A stretch of 64,000 nucleotides of DNA from Liolophura sinensis (GCF_032854445.1 NC_088300.1:63960984-64024983), one strand, 5' to 3'; shown: positions 12,061 through 24,313, counted from the first letter of the stretch. A program made the numbers and translations. The notes: generated from the letters alone by a model not told the origin.

Positions 12061-14650
12061 AGTATCGCATGCTTTGGCATTGTGAAGATGAAATATTGCA
12101 CTTTCAGACTAAATGTCTGCACTGTGACTGGAAAGTATTTACTACTAAAAAGCCGTCCGATGCTTGTCTGACCGTATTCAAGTAAACCAGTGAATGATAC
12201 TCAAATCACAGTAATAAGTGTAAAGTGTGTTACGCAGTGTTAGCATGTTCACTGGTCATGCGCATGATATATCGTGGGATAGATATTGTATCCCAGATAT
12301 GATAGTAACAAGCCGGCAGGTTGGTCTTTTGGAGGATAATTATGGGATGCTTTGTGCAGCCATGTGCATGGTGTTTGGGGTCAGATGTCAGAATCTGTAT
12401 TATTATATGATAACAGAAATGGCTGTTGAACGATGACTCACAGAACGGTTGTGAGTTTATTTGCTCATTATTTTTGTACATAAACCGTTGTTTGAACAAA
12501 AAACAAAGTACATATTTCTGTGAGATCTTCTTATCCATGAATGTTACAGCTGTTTGTATAGATAATTTAACCGTTGTTATTGCCCTATACATATGTATAT
12601 GCAACAAGCTTGTTTTTTGTTTTTTTTTTTTCTTTTTTTTTTGCATGTTGTGAAGACTTCATATATTGCGCGAAACGGTGCTGTGATTTCAATAGGCTGT
12701 ATGCATATTAATTCTGCTCGTGTAGGTTAGAGCAATTGCTGCCTTCAGTTAAGAAACAAGTTGATCTTTGTATATGACTTTTTAAAAAGGTTTTATATAT
12801 GTTTTGATGTTTGCTCAAAGTGTACAGATTATGGTTGGTGCCTTAAAAATCCATGTTGTTCTCAACCTATTAACTTGTGCCGCTAGTATTAAATGTATAT
12901 GCAGTTTCGCTTGGGTGAATCAACCTGTTGTATCATCACTTATTGCCAAGGAACTAATACGCTGTCATTATATGAACCATGAACAATTAATATTCAGATA
13001 AAATCAGAGATGGTCATCAGACATTTCATTCCAGTGTCATACAGAATTTGAATGTTGATATAACGGTTTCCTCGAATACATGTTGTACATACTACTTGTT
13101 GGCATGTGAAGAAAACCAAAACCAGTATAATTAGGCGCGATATTATGTGCTGAGCCAGAAAACCTATTTTACTGTGAACTGCGATGATCGGCGGATGGTA
13201 ACCTGTATGGTAGCTAGACTGGAGATTGAGTGATGCGTTCCGCGATTTGATTTTCAGTCACGCATATAAATGTGACGCAAGGGCTTGCCTGTAATGAGAT
13301 CTGAGTCGCTATCCGTGAAATGCAGCCATTTTTCCCGCGCCGTTTATGCTATGGCTTTGTCGGTAGGCTATACTGTTGTGGATATACATATATGAAAGCT
13401 ATTCTTCCGCTCAGCAAATCGTTTGTCTCTAATCCACGCTCTAATTATATTCTGTTTCATGACGCAAATCACTGATGTTTAGCGATGACAACTGAATTTC
13501 AGTGAATCGGATGTTCTGTGCTTAGACATTACACATGCCATGGATTTTTGTGTAGAATCATGGAATTCAATTCATGTGATAGACAAAGTGAGTTTCGGAG
13601 ACTATTTAGATGCGTTCTTTGAGAGTGTTTGAAGGATTGTCAGACAATACGACATTATATACATTGTCACAGCTGCTTGTCTTCGTTTCTCTTTTATTCA
13701 TTTGTATCGTAATCTGCTGTTTTCGATTTTTCTTTAAAGAGAAAAGCACACTTTTAAAGTGATTAAAGTAATTGTGGTAAGGTGGACCACCTTTTGTATT
13801 AATTAGTATTTGTGTGATAATGTTATAAATGAGGATGTAACGCACTTCAAAAAATGTATTTGCGTCATAGAATTTGGTTATTTGAGCCAACAATTGTGTT
13901 CAATCTGGATTTTAACCATATTTATATTTGTGATATATTCAAAGTAGTATCAAATTAAACTAAACTTTAAATTAATATGTTTGGGTATAAAAAACAAAAT
14001 TACGTTCAAATAAATTAGACATAAATCACATCCTTATTTAGAACATTATTTTACAACAACGATATCAACAAAAATATTATAGACCATATTTGCAAATAAG
14101 TTTGACGCCATTTCATCTGATTTTTGCATTATTTTTTTCGTTGTTCTCAGTTGTTAGGCTCCTGCTGGAGAGGGAATGAAGAAATGAGTTTACTCCACCC
14201 CGCCCAACCCCCCCACCCACCCTCCTATTTGAACTTGACAAGTCGAATAAGTAACATATTCTTGAGTAAATAAACAAAAAGACAGAATATGTGAATAAAA
14301 TGTTTCCCATTGTTTGGTATTCGGAATATGAATATATACAAGAACTCATGTACTACCAGTGCATGCAGACCATTATAAACACCCCAAATGTCATTCATCA
14401 GGAAATAAGTCAAATAAATGAGGAATTAAAATTGTCCAGTTGTAAGATCACAGGCGTCATTAAAAGGGGAATGTAAATGTTGTCGCGTAGCGTGCAGACC
14501 ATCAGTAAAGCAAGTATTTTAATCTGCCCTTGGCAAAAATGTTGCTTCCTCATACATGTATTTATGAAACTTGAACATTTTAGTTCCTGGTCTTGTTTCC
14601 TCTTAATCTGAGTTTCCTTCTCGTGTCTTTGTGACACGGTTAAATGTATC
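12061..14650. other. No gene seen
   Basis: AT-rich DNA with T-rich tracts near 12610-12642 and C-rich text near 14200-14225. Open frames are short and lack domain motifs. Confidence 0.5.
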
Positions 14651-14654
14651 CGAA

Positions 14655-14975
14655 CCAAGGTGGTTCGGTGGCCTAATAGTTGGAGCGTCGGCTTCGAAAT
14701 CAGGAGATCTGGAATCAAATCCGGGTTGGGTCATGACAAAGAGTTTAAAAATGTTACCTGCTGCTGCCTCGCTTGGCGCTCGACACTGAAAAGTTGAGTG
14801 TCAGTATAATGTGACTGGGTGGGGGTGTCCTATCTGGTGTACTGGGTATGATACTTCAGTGGCTTCAGCACTTTGAAGGCATGGATTAACTCTTGACACA
14901 AGAAGACACAGGATACACACACCTAATGGCTTCTTGTCCTAATATGACTGGAAACCCCAAGCACACTTACTTATA
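14655..14975 (+). repeat. SINE family C (tRNA-derived)
   Basis: The head is tRNA-like: GTGGCCTAATAGTTGGAGCG resembles an A box and GGAATCAAATCC resembles a B box. The body includes GTCAGTATAATGTGACTGG and a tail similar to ACCCCAAGCAC. Related copies are at 33640 and, reversed, at 46695 and 47640. Confidence 0.8.
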
Positions 14976-15007
14976 AAGTGGGTCGGATGATGTTGGTTCA
15001 CATAACA

Positions 15008-15365
15008 ACATATAGTCCGGTTCATATAGCTCAGTTGGTTGAGCGTGCCCTTTTGGGGCGGTAGATGCAGAGTCAATCCTGGGACGGGTCACACCTTAAA
15101 AGAACACCTCGCTTGGTGTTCAGCATTAAGGGAAGGAGTGCAACGACTGGTTAGGCCGTGTCGGCATGTTGGCTCGAGCCAGGCAGTTTACTTACCTTCG
15201 GTATGTCATCCAGTGAAGCAGCACTAGATAAAAAAACGTTGGAAATTCCTCCTTCAACAAGGAAGCACACTTGTTGAAGAAGCAAACGTTGAAGCACACG
15301 TGCACTTTAAGGATTCATTTGTCGTTATATGGCTGCGTTAAAACCCATGCACTCAGTCACTCAAA
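15008..15365 (+). repeat. SINE family B (tRNA-derived), near full length
   Basis: The head ATAGCTCAGTTGGTTGAGCG is a clear tRNA A box, followed by a B-box-like GAGTCAATCCTGGG. The body has TACCTTCGGTATGTC and AGTGAAGCAGCACTAGA, and the degenerate tail ends near ACTCAGTCACTC. It matches copies at 32140 (+) and 48540 (-). It is a retroposon rather than a tRNA gene, because the stem pairing is poor and the body is shared between copies. Confidence 0.9.
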
Positions 15366-15539
15366 ACTGCGCACAAATTATGTCATACCGTGTGGTGAAT
15401 TATGTCTTGCGTTTACGAAGCAGTTTCCACAGAACAGTGTATCTCGTTCTTGCTTAATTGTGAAAGGGTTAGATAAATTAATATTTGACCAGGCGAACTC
15501 CGAGGGCGTAGATGTTTCAGTTCAGTCATACGCCGAGTT

Positions 15540-15795
15540 ATCGACAACTGGTTTTCTATCATTGTACGCGATTTGAACACTGATTTTACTCATTCGCCCT
15601 AAACATCCTGTGTGTTTCTAACATGACTGAAAACTTGTTGACTGCTTCTCTTTGCATGACTCCGACCTGTTTTCGTACTTTGTATACTTTCTTAGATCTT
15701 TAGTGGTTTGTGTTGTACGTCGTTTTTGGAATTGGCTTTGTGATTATTGACCTGGAATGTCCTTAATGGTTGACGACTGGTATACGTATGTCTGT
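15540..15795 (+). repeat. Block M repeat, first of a tandem pair
   Basis: It contains the block-M marks TTGACTGCTTCTCTTTGCATG, GGTTTGT...ACGTCG, a GGTTGACGACTGGTATACG-like piece and TGTCTGTTTC...GCATAGA. The next copy follows directly, so the repeat is locally tandem here. The copy number and both orientations in the window suggest a transposable element or satellite-like unit of about 300 bp. Confidence 0.75.
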
Positions 15796-16440
15796 TTCAA
15801 TGCATAGATTCATTGTGTTGATTAGATCGCCACATTATCTGAACAATTGCAGTCAAACCGCCACTGAGATAAATATTTTACTATCGACAACTTATGCACA
15901 AGCATGGTACACTATTTAAATACTGATTTCACTTATTCACGTAGATCATACCTTGCGCTTTTCCAACAGAATTGAATATTTTATTTATTTATTTGATTGG
16001 TGTTTTACGCCGTACTGAAGAATATTTCACTTATACGACGGCGGCCTACATTATGGTTGGAGGAAACCAGTCAGAACCCGGGGGAAACCCACAACTATCC
16101 GGAGGTTGCTGGAAGACCTTCCTACTTACGACGGGAGAGGAAGCCAGCATGAGCTGGACTTGAACTCACAGCGACCGCAAAGGTGAGAGGCATCTGGGTC
16201 ATTGCGCCATGCTCGCGTGTTAACCCCCTCGGCCACGGAGGCCCACTAATTGAAAACTGTTCACTGCTTCTTTTTGCATGATTCCGTCCTAATTTAGTAC
16301 ATTATATACTTTCTTAGTTTTGGGGTGGTTTGTTAAACGTCGTTTGAGGAATTGGACTTGCGATTTTTGACCAGGAACGTCCATATTGGTTGACGGCTGG
16401 CTTGCAAATGTCTGTTTCGGCGCATAGTTTTAGAAGATGT
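15796..16440 (+). repeat. Block M repeat, second copy, split by a SINE
   Basis: The unit starts ATTGTGTTGATTAGATCGCC, runs to 15976, is broken by a family-A SINE, and resumes at 16248 with AACTGTTCACTGCTTC. Removing the SINE and one target duplication gives the same order as the uninterrupted copy at 47825-48160 on the other strand. Confidence 0.85.
15977..16247 (-). repeat. SINE family A, full length, with target duplication
   Basis: Read on the minus strand, the head GGGCCTCCGTGGCCGAG resembles a class II (Ser/Leu-type) tRNA A box and GTTCAAGTCC its B box. The conserved core and the TTCTTGAGTACGGCGTAAAA region follow, ending in an (ATAAA)n tail. The 7-bp direct repeat AATTGAA flanks it at 15970-15976 and 16248-16254. 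Confidence 0.9.
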
Positions 16441-16764
16441 ACTTAAGAATCGTTACTTTAATATGACGACGCGCTCAACTGTACAGGTATTCGACAAAAC
16501 AGTATTTAAGAATTCAAGAAAACTGTTTTTAAAAACAAAACAATAGGCTGTTTTACTTATTAAGACTTTTCGTTCATAACGGGTACAACTCTTCCGTGCT
16601 AATATTGCATCCACTCATACAGTCCGTGATGTTATTTTGAATCTGATTTGCTTTAACTTGGTAATATATTTTTCAAAGATTAGCATTATATTAGGAATAT
16701 ATACATACATTAGATTATATAGATTTAAACAAATAATTAATGAATTAATTAAAGGATTAATAAA

Positions 16765-16915
16765 CCGGAACGATGTGAAGGCATGTAGCAACCTCCGGAT
16801 GGTTGTGGGTTTCCCCCGGGCTCTCCCCGGTTTCCTACCACCATAATGCTGGCCGCTGTCGTATAAGTGAAATATTCTTGAGTACGGCGTATTACACCAA
16901 TTACATAAATAAACA
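16765..16915 (+). repeat. SINE family A, 5' truncated
   Basis: It runs from GCAACCTCCGGATGGTTGTGG through the core to ACGGCGTATTACACC and an AAATAAA tail, without the tRNA head. Confidence 0.9.
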
Positions 16916-16919
16916 GGAT

Positions 16920-18055
16920 CGTCCATTATGGTGAGCTGCTGGTGTACGAATGCTTGTTTCAGCTATTCCATCAAAATATTTAATTTGAGCATATTGAATT
17001 TTACTTCAGGAGCGACGGGGCTCTACTTTCTAATTTTAATTACACTTAATTCAGAGCTAATTTTAGTTTACATGCATCGCGTTTAACAAAACCACCACTC
17101 TGCATAAACGATCACTTGAAATGAGAGTTATCTCGACTGTCGAGTTAACTTGAGTAAAGCCAACATCGACTTTGGACATTCTCAACGCGTCACTGTGAAA
17201 TGAGGGAGTTATGGCTGGCCACATTCGGTGGGTGCACGTGTACTAGTACCTTGACTGTCGGCTCCTTGCATCCATCACTTGGCCTTGCGTTTGTGGAAGA
17301 AAAGAAAAGAAATATTATGAGGTCGCTATTGAATCGGTCAACGGTAGGATAGCATTTTTCATCGTTAAACAGTAATGTATATTTTGGGCCAAATTCTTTC
17401 CACTGAATAAGATTGAATAGACAGTGCACATGTGCTCACAAACATGTAGAACTATACATTGTTTATAGGCACAAGAGGCAATCAAGTCAATCCTTAAAAT
17501 TAACAGGTAGCATAATTCTGGTTATTTCGGATTTTTTTTAACTGATCAGGAAAGTCCCAACTTGATTTAAAGTAAGTTAAAAATTAGATTAAAACCCTGA
17601 CTGAGGCCAACTGACAACAGGTCGTATTTCACAGGTGAAGTGTGACCATTTGCCAGCAAGCACACTGCAACTCTCTATAATGTACGTCTTTACTTATATT
17701 GTTAACGACCTTAGAGGGATAGGAGGGGGTAGTGAGATGATATCTAGCGACATATTTATTAGTCCTGTCACAAAATAATGAGTACATTCTGCCAGAATTA
17801 TTACACTGGGTGCTGATCTGCCAGAACGAAAATATTGCTGACAAATGGATTAATGAATTTGTTCAACACTATCCTGATTTTTTAAAATGCCATATGAGCC
17901 ATAGTTCATTAAAGGCTACCCTACGATAAATCGCCAAAGTACCACATTGTTTTAATACTTCTTTTAGTGCTTTTTTTTGCTAGCGAGACGAGATGACATA
18001 GTGTTCTATCTGGTGACAAATGTGATGATGCAATTTGGCCAGGAAATATCCATTT
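16920..18055. other. No gene seen
   Basis: Only short open frames and no repeat that I can match inside the window. Confidence 0.45.
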
Positions 18056-18059
18056 CAGA

Positions 18060-18400
18060 TTATACTTGAAGTAATAACAGAATTTATTGTGTTAACATAT
18101 TAATTATTTAGTTACAGCCTTACAAATTTCAAGAGAGAAATAGGTCAAGGTATAAAACTGGTCAGATATCATACAACAGCATGGATAGCACAATGTGAGG
18201 AGCGACAATGACCACACGTAACCGGTGAAATCTGAACTGTTGTCCATTTACCTCCTTTAGGACTTCATTCTTATTCCTCATGTAAATTTCAGTTTAGTAG
18301 CAACTTAAAGACTAACCATGGCTTAAGCAGAATTACGTAAAAATACTGTTATGTTAATAGTTATTTAGTCACTGGTCTAGAATTACACCTAAGTAAATAC
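18060..18400. repeat. Dispersed repeat, copy shared with 51840-52150
   Basis: It shares ACACGTAACCGGTGA, a TTTATTC-TAAC-TC-CATGT stretch, CATGGCTTAAGCAGAATTA and GTCACTGGTCTAGAA with the region at 51840-52150 in the same order and orientation. No protein is apparent. Confidence 0.75.
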
Positions 18401-18961
18401 AATGCAGGACGAAGGCAATGCATATGGACCGGGCCTCCTGGATGACCTCCTGGATGACCTTACGTGTAGTTCAGCAGAAGATCCTGTCATACAGAATAGA
18501 AATAGACATTAGTGCGATAACTGGCAAATGGTCACGCGTGGGTTGGCATGGGAAGCATAGGTGACCCAATCCTCCATAATGTTCACGTTTATTCCTGCCG
18601 CTCACTTTTATCGCTGTATATAATTTCTTGGCAAAACATAAAGCTGTGTTAAACTGAAAAAGTAAATGGAGTATGAGCCCCACAGGTTTTATTCATGTGC
18701 AAAAGACGGACAAAGTTGTCTCCCCTTTAGCTGCAGCCAAAGCTGGCAGTTGTTCGGTCATGTCTTAACGGGCGCATTCATTTTCCTTACTTTTTATTTT
18801 ATCAACTTAAATCTCAAAAACATATATCCCCTAACTTTCGCGTGTTACCATGCCGCAGTGCCACATGCTGGAAGTGAAGCCACAGCATTTTTGACCTTGG
18901 TAACTTGGAGTTCAGTTGAGAAGCAAACCCAAATTGCCCGAACTGCGCGTGTGTAACCTTA

Positions 18962-19497
18962 AGCCCCGTTTAAACCTAGCCGAATGTTGTAACGAACCGC
19001 CCCGACATAAGATTCGTATAGCATATGCTTCGTGCAGCAAGAGGTAAATTGCCGAGAATTTCACGAACAAGTTGCGAAACTGTTAGGATCGATGACGTCA
19101 TGTTTACGACAGTCACTGAATTTTTGAAAAACTTCAAAAGAGTGATGACGATTCCCGCATTACGTTTATGACAGACTTACGAATAATTAAGAAGTATTAC
19201 TTATTATTATTTCGTATCTATTCTGCCTAGCAATGCTTCCGGAATGATAGCGCTACCATTAGGATTGTAACTAACAGCTTTGCAAATATTTACGAAGCTT
19301 TTACGAATACTTACTAAGGAGACTACGAACTTACGTCCAGTTACGTATTTTTTGAAATTGTTGCCGACATGAAAAATAGAACACGAATTCATCACTGATG
19401 CCCGATAATCAATACGAAAGACAACAAAGGCAAACACGATTACATTAGACGTCCTTTCGTAACGGTTCGGCAGCAAAGTGTAAGTGGGAAAGGGGCT
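18962..19497. mobile_element. MITE, 536 bp, TTA target-site duplication
   Basis: The element starts AGCCCCGTTTAAAC and ends in a sequence whose reverse complement is AGCCCCTTTCCCAC. TTA directly flanks both ends (18959-18961 and 19498-19500). A 3-bp TTA duplication with short terminal inverted repeats and no transposase fits a non-autonomous PIF/Harbinger-type element. The inside is rich in TTACGAA/TTCGTAA. The 89-residue minus-strand open frame inside lacks recognisable domains. Confidence 0.65.
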
Positions 19498-19500
19498 TTA

Positions 19501-20820
19501 GGCAACTGGCTGTGTGTTCGTCATAAACGTGGGTCAGTCCACACATGCGGTAAGGGTCAGTTTCTGTGTCAGATATATTTGTGGGCTGATCCCTCAGAAA
19601 AGTCTCTAAACGACTTTAGATCGTGGACTTAATTCGAGACCTAACCTTGCGTGGAAAATTTAGATCAGTACGTCGTATCGTGTATATACTAATAAAGAAA
19701 AGCCTAGACCAAATTGTGAATTAATTCTAACAACATTCCTCACTGAGAAAAACTGTGGATATTGATTAAACCATATCTTGTGCTTATTTGTTCATTTGTT
19801 TATTTTTATTCGATACTTTGCTTTGCTTGGAGATTAACGTTGGATTCAGCTGTAATTAGTTCATATCACCACGCTCCCTCTACATATTAACATTGATAAT
19901 CTTGGTTCGTTGAAACATTGTGCCGAGGACAGCAGACGCGCATAGTCTCTCTCATGGCTGACTCTGAGCCGGCCAGCTGTAACATCACTCTCACCCACCC
20001 CGCCTTCCGTTCCATGTCACTCGGCCGTCTCAGTGCATATGGTCTGTGTGTAATTTATTACTTAGCACGATAAAATGGTTTTAGACAATTACTAATATGT
20101 ATACAGTACTTCCTGCGCACACACGCATTTTCTCCATAATAGTTTCCGGCACAATTAATTCAACCCTGAAGCACATTTCCGGAAAGTCCCCGTTACAGAC
20201 GACCAATCTGCGCATATAGTACAGGTAACCTAATCGATATTCACAAAGCTTTATATATCAGTGAGGTCATGAAAATAGCGAATGATGGAAGGCCTATTTG
20301 TGTGATATACTTATGAACGGATGTCGTATTAACGATCATCACACAACCTTTTATGTGGCGTCCCCAGGGGCCTGTATGACCTGCACTATTATTCGAGACT
20401 AAGTGTCGGAGGCTGTAGAACAAATCACTGAAATGCGGGTTTGACAGAGGAATGTGTTTGTACACCACAAGTACTTTTCACTTCCTGCCCGGTCTGCACT
20501 GCGCTGTCACCTCACGCACATGTATCCACTCGCGCCAATTTATGGAAAAAAGTAGAGAATTTATATTGATACAATCTGTTGATGGCAGTGAGAGTAGAGG
20601 CAGACTTACGAAATGATTTTTAAAACCAGGATGCAAACCTGTGACTTTCAGCTCTTACTCTTCACTAATAGCAACACCCAGAAGGTTTTTTTATACATGT
20701 ATATGCTTAACTAGGATAGGTCCTTGTATATTCCATATTGGAATTAGACTGCAAGATTGTTGAAATGTCGAGTTGTCGTCGTAATCTCTACTAGATATCG
20801 CACTGTTGTTTAAATATAGA
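19501..20820. other. No gene seen
   Basis: No coding exon or repeat is recognised. Open frames are short. Confidence 0.45.
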
Positions 20821-20822
20821 TG

Positions 20823-20998
20823 TATCTGATTTATGACTTCCATGTTGATCCCGTAATCTAAACCACTTTCTTTTACGTAGCATCCAGTATTAACATTTCG
20901 TGGTTGTGGGCCTATCTGATTTATGACTTCAATGTTGATCCCGTAATCTAAACCACTTTCTTTTACGTAGCATCCAATATTAACATTTCGTGGTTGTG
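20823..20998. repeat. 90-bp direct duplication
   Basis: Two adjacent copies starting TATCTGATTTATGACTTC at 20823 and 20913 differ at few bases. Directly after it, TACTGCAAACT recurs at about 21013, 21074 and 21125, another loose tandem pattern. Confidence 0.9.
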
Positions 20999-21423
20999 TA
21001 CCTTTCCGACACTACTGCAAACTGCTGTTGCATGATAGTCGAAGTTTCCGGTGACCTGAAGCTCACTGACGTTACTGCAAACTGCGATCGTCTTACCAGG
21101 GGTTTAGACTGTATATCCCGAGCATTACTGCAAACTACTGAACATCCATAGAACCAGGAACTTTGCATGTGCCACCGTAACTTTACTACACTTAAACTGT
21201 TAAGTTTGGTCATGGTACCAAAAACCTAACTGACTTATTACAATTTAGAACATTCTTTGTTGGCGAGCTTCTCATATTCTGTCCATCCATAAACTTATGT
21301 TTTAGGCACACCGCGAGAAAATTTAATTTGCAAAATGCCAATGCTTGAATACCAGACTTTTTATGCCAATTCATATCTGTGACGTTGTGCTAATGACCCC
21401 TAACTCACGGTCGCTTGTTTTCG

Positions 21424-21564
21424 TCATAATACCACATTTTTTGAGACCGGGTTGCTTAAACTGTCCACATTTTCCACAGTTCTTTGAACGTGTTTAACAC
21501 GCACAATGTCCGTAAATCGATCACTGTCGTCATCTCCCTGGTCATTGACGACTATCCCGACCAT
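21424..21564 (-). CDS. Conserved 46-residue open frame in U1, possible first exon
   Basis: The frame starts at an ATG and shares IVxNDQ, SDRFT, a KH-QRTV segment and a VD-S-VS segment with the U2 frame at 23960-24118. Many codon differences between the two copies are silent (for example CGA/CGG, TTT/TTC, ACG/ACA), which suggests past selection on protein. A minus-strand CCAAT-type motif (AGCCAATCACAG) lies about 120 bases upstream. The ends of the two frames differ, so a splice donor or a frameshift near the end is likely. No known family is recognised. Confidence 0.35.
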   Translation of the reverse strand: MVGIVVNDQGDDDSDRFTDIVRVKHVQRTVENVDSLSNPVSKNVVL

Positions 21565-22402
21565 CCTTGAGACTAAGCCTACAATCCGGTCATTTGGGTA
21601 AGACGGCGGCAAAAAGAAACAAAATGTCAGAGACAAAACTAGCGAGTGTTCACGGTGATGTTTATACCCAATCTGTGAACTGTGATTGGCTAAATCTGCC
21701 ACGACCTCCGAAGACAATTTAACTAAGGTGATGATGACCGCGGAGTGTGACAAGAGGGAGGGTTACTGGATCACGTCCTTTGAGCTAGTCTGCGCTGATC
21801 ATCTGAGCTATCAGCAGCCCACCGAGGCTTGTTCAATCCACAAATCCCATTATAATGGCTCACTCGTTAATCCTCAATCCGAAAATATACACCGAATAGG
21901 ATGACAGCAATAACAGGTTCTGTTGTTAAAACTGTAAGGGAAATTAACAATCGTTTCTGTACGTATACCCGGGGCGTTTTGTCTCCCAGTCAACCAATGA
22001 TCTGTCACCTCGGATAATATACACCATACGGCGAGTGGCGTTATTGTCAGAGCTGGGTCGGGAAAGACGCTACATGATACCCTGTTCTAGCCCAGGGGCA
22101 AACAGATCACGTAATTATTCCATGTTGGTTCAAAATAAGCCATTGTGTGAAGTTTGGTTTTTAGAAACTTCAGAGAAAAGGTCGCAAAAATTGAAAGTTT
22201 TCAGTAATTGCCAAGCTAACAAGTTATTTATTGATTTTTTTTTGGACAGCAATCGCGTAATTATAGGGGAGAATCACTTTTTATGTTGAAAGTTGAGTTC
22301 GCTCTGGTGCGTGAAGGGTTAACGCCTCTGATATCCAAATTCGTGGAGTAACCATTTTATACTGAGATTCCTCAAGTGGATGAAAAGTATTACCTTTAGA
22401 GT

Positions 22403-22500
22403 GAGTGAGTGAATGAGTTCTTGGGGGTTTAACGTCGTACTTAACAATTTTTCAGTCATATGAAGGAATCCTTAAAGTGCATGTGTTACCTTTAGAGTAA
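22403..22500 (-). repeat. SINE family B tail fragment
   Basis: AGTGAGTGAATGAG followed by GGGTTTAACGTCGTACTTAA and CAATTTTTCAGTCATATGA matches the reversed 3' end of family B. Confidence 0.85.
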
Positions 22501-23278
22501 GCACAGCTTACTGCGGTTGGCTTGGTCGAAATCAGATGAGTGCATAAGATGTTTCACGGTGACCAGTAATGGTACCCTTCTTTTATAGTGGATGCCTACA
22601 ATGGCCTGTGGCCAATCAGGATATATACGTGTGTGTATAAGTGGACCCATGAACTTCGCACACGGAGTACTACTGGAACGATGGGTGGAACCTTACGGCT
22701 ACTTGAAGCTATTCTTATTCTGTTCGAGCAAACTAATTTTACTGATTTAGCCGGACGCTTAATTTCAAGCTCCTTCTGGACTAGACAATGAGGGGGTACG
22801 ATGGACAGCGAGATGTCCACCCTCAGGCTAGTCCAGGGGATATCAGCTGATGTACTAATCTGAAACCGATTGCTGGTATGTATATATGAACATGCAGGGG
22901 TGGTAATCAACCAGAATACTGTAACTTTAAGACTTTCGGAAAGGGGAAAACATGGTCCTTTGAAGTTAAATCTCTCTTTGAATCATGTCAAAATGCGATA
23001 AAGTGACGTATTTACTCGGAGTAAACCTGACAGTAAATGCTAATGTTTGACATTATCTCTTTTACCAGAACAGATAGCTGTGTGCTTCATTAACACGGTA
23101 CAATACACACACTATACCGTCAGGTCAAAGATATCACTCAGAGAGCATAAAACCCTAATGAATTTTAATAACCAACTTCAGATAACAGTAATTCATTTCG
23201 CTTATTCTAATAAAATGCCAGCAAACATAAACTTAGGAGAGAGGCCAGGCAAAGTCAACATGATTACGGTCTAAACAG

Positions 23279-23470
23279 TCAACGATTGTTTTTTTTTTTA
23301 TTATCGGCAAGTACCGAGTCTGTTGTCACGCATCGTGTATGTCTGTCCGTACCGACAGAAGCATTGGTGATCAGAGGTGCCATTTTACTGGACGAGAAAT
23401 CCATGCCTAACTCTACTAGCTTGTCAATTTTGTAAATGCTGATAAGTAAATTGGCTTTGGTGTCCTTCAT
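23279..23470 (-). CDS. Conserved open frame in U1, possible exon (63 residues)
   Basis: It begins MKDTKANLLISIYK and is matched by MKDSKPSLFIGIHK at 31026-31319, with shared SSK and ITN later. A third, broken copy lies near 26300-26430. Conservation of the reading frame in two of three copies suggests an exon of a duplicated gene or element. No motif identifies the family. The region downstream of ITN differs between copies because of indels. Confidence 0.3.
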   Translation of the reverse strand: MKDTKANLLISIYKIDKLVELGMDFSSSKMAPLITNASVGTDRHTRCVTTDSVLADNKKKNNR

Positions 23471-23959
23471 GGCAAGACATCAATAGTAATAAGCGGAATA
23501 GCTCTACTGTGTAATCGTATAACTATTGATCATCAGGTGTGGCCGTTAGTTCTCCATCGCAAACAAGAATAGACCGCTGATCACTTGCAGAATATACATA
23601 ATGTAAAACAAAATGATAACCAACAATTCATAACGTACTTCTGAAAGAAGAATAGTTAGTTCGACAAAGATTGATTATGGTTATAACAATTATTTTGTAA
23701 GTAATCATGGAAGGAGTGTCCAGAATCTCTAGCCCCATGTTAAGCTGAATCAGACACAATTGTGAATGAGACCGCATATTGCCATGCAGTGGAACAAAAC
23801 CGGCACTTTGGATATTTGCGAACAGTAATAAGAAGCTCGAGAGTACCATGAGCCTAACTGACTACTACAGATTTGTTTTACGGCAGTAAAATGGGGAAAG
23901 GAATTCATCAAAACCAAACTGTTCATGTCCTTTGACATTTTTGAAGTTGTGTTAAATGA

Positions 23960-24118
23960 CTACGATTTATCCTCGCTTGCTTTTTTCATAATGCTAGAGA
24001 CAGTGTGACTGGAAGCGTCCACAATTTTCACAGTTCTTTGAGCGTGTTTAGCACGGAGAACGTTTGTGAACCGATCACTGTTGCCATTTCTCTGATCATT
24101 ACCCACAATAGCGGCCAT
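23960..24118 (-). CDS. Conserved 52-residue open frame in U2, possible first exon
   Basis: It starts MAAIVGNDQ and is the best preserved copy of the frame also present at 21424-21564; it reads SDRFTNVLRAKHAQRTV in the middle. A CCAAT-type motif in minus-strand sense lies about 120 bases upstream in U1, and a decayed version lies at the same place here. A stop follows KASEDKS, unless splicing occurs near the GCGAG|GATAAA point. U3 has a scrambled version and U4 lacks it. Confidence 0.35.
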   Translation of the reverse strand: MAAIVGNDQRNGNSDRFTNVLRAKHAQRTVKIVDASSHTVSSIMKKASEDKS

Positions 24119-24313
24119 CGTGGAGACTAAGCCTACAATCCGGTTATTTGGGTAAGGCGGTGAGAAAAAGAAACAAAACTGACAGATACAAAACTGACGA
24201 GTGTTCACGGTGACATGACCTGTCCGAGTCTGTGAACTGTGATCGGTTAAACCCTGGGAACAATCTAAGGTGATGATTGAGGACTGCGCAATGGAGGAGG
24301 GTTACTAAATCAA

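Larger units (their letters stand above)
21370..23850 (-). repeat. Local duplication unit U1
   Basis: U1 shares an ordered series of blocks with U2 (23855-26860), U3 (29700-31620) and a partial U4 (32985-33620). The blocks include CCACAGTTCTTTGA, CTACAATCCGGT, AAGGGAAATTAACAAT, CCTGTGGCCAATCAGGA, GAGAGGCCAGGCAAA and AGAATCTCTAGCCCC. Orientation is given as minus because the best conserved open frames read that way. It contains two frames listed separately (21424-21564 and 23279-23470). Confidence 0.7.

Noticed and set aside
15017-15090. A tRNA gene, from the clear A box
   Set aside because: The stem pairing is poor and the same body follows in the copies at 32140 and 48538, so it is a SINE head.
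18471-18956. Open frames of 70 and 96 residues next to the MITE
   Set aside because: No motif, no splice context and no second copy to show conservation.
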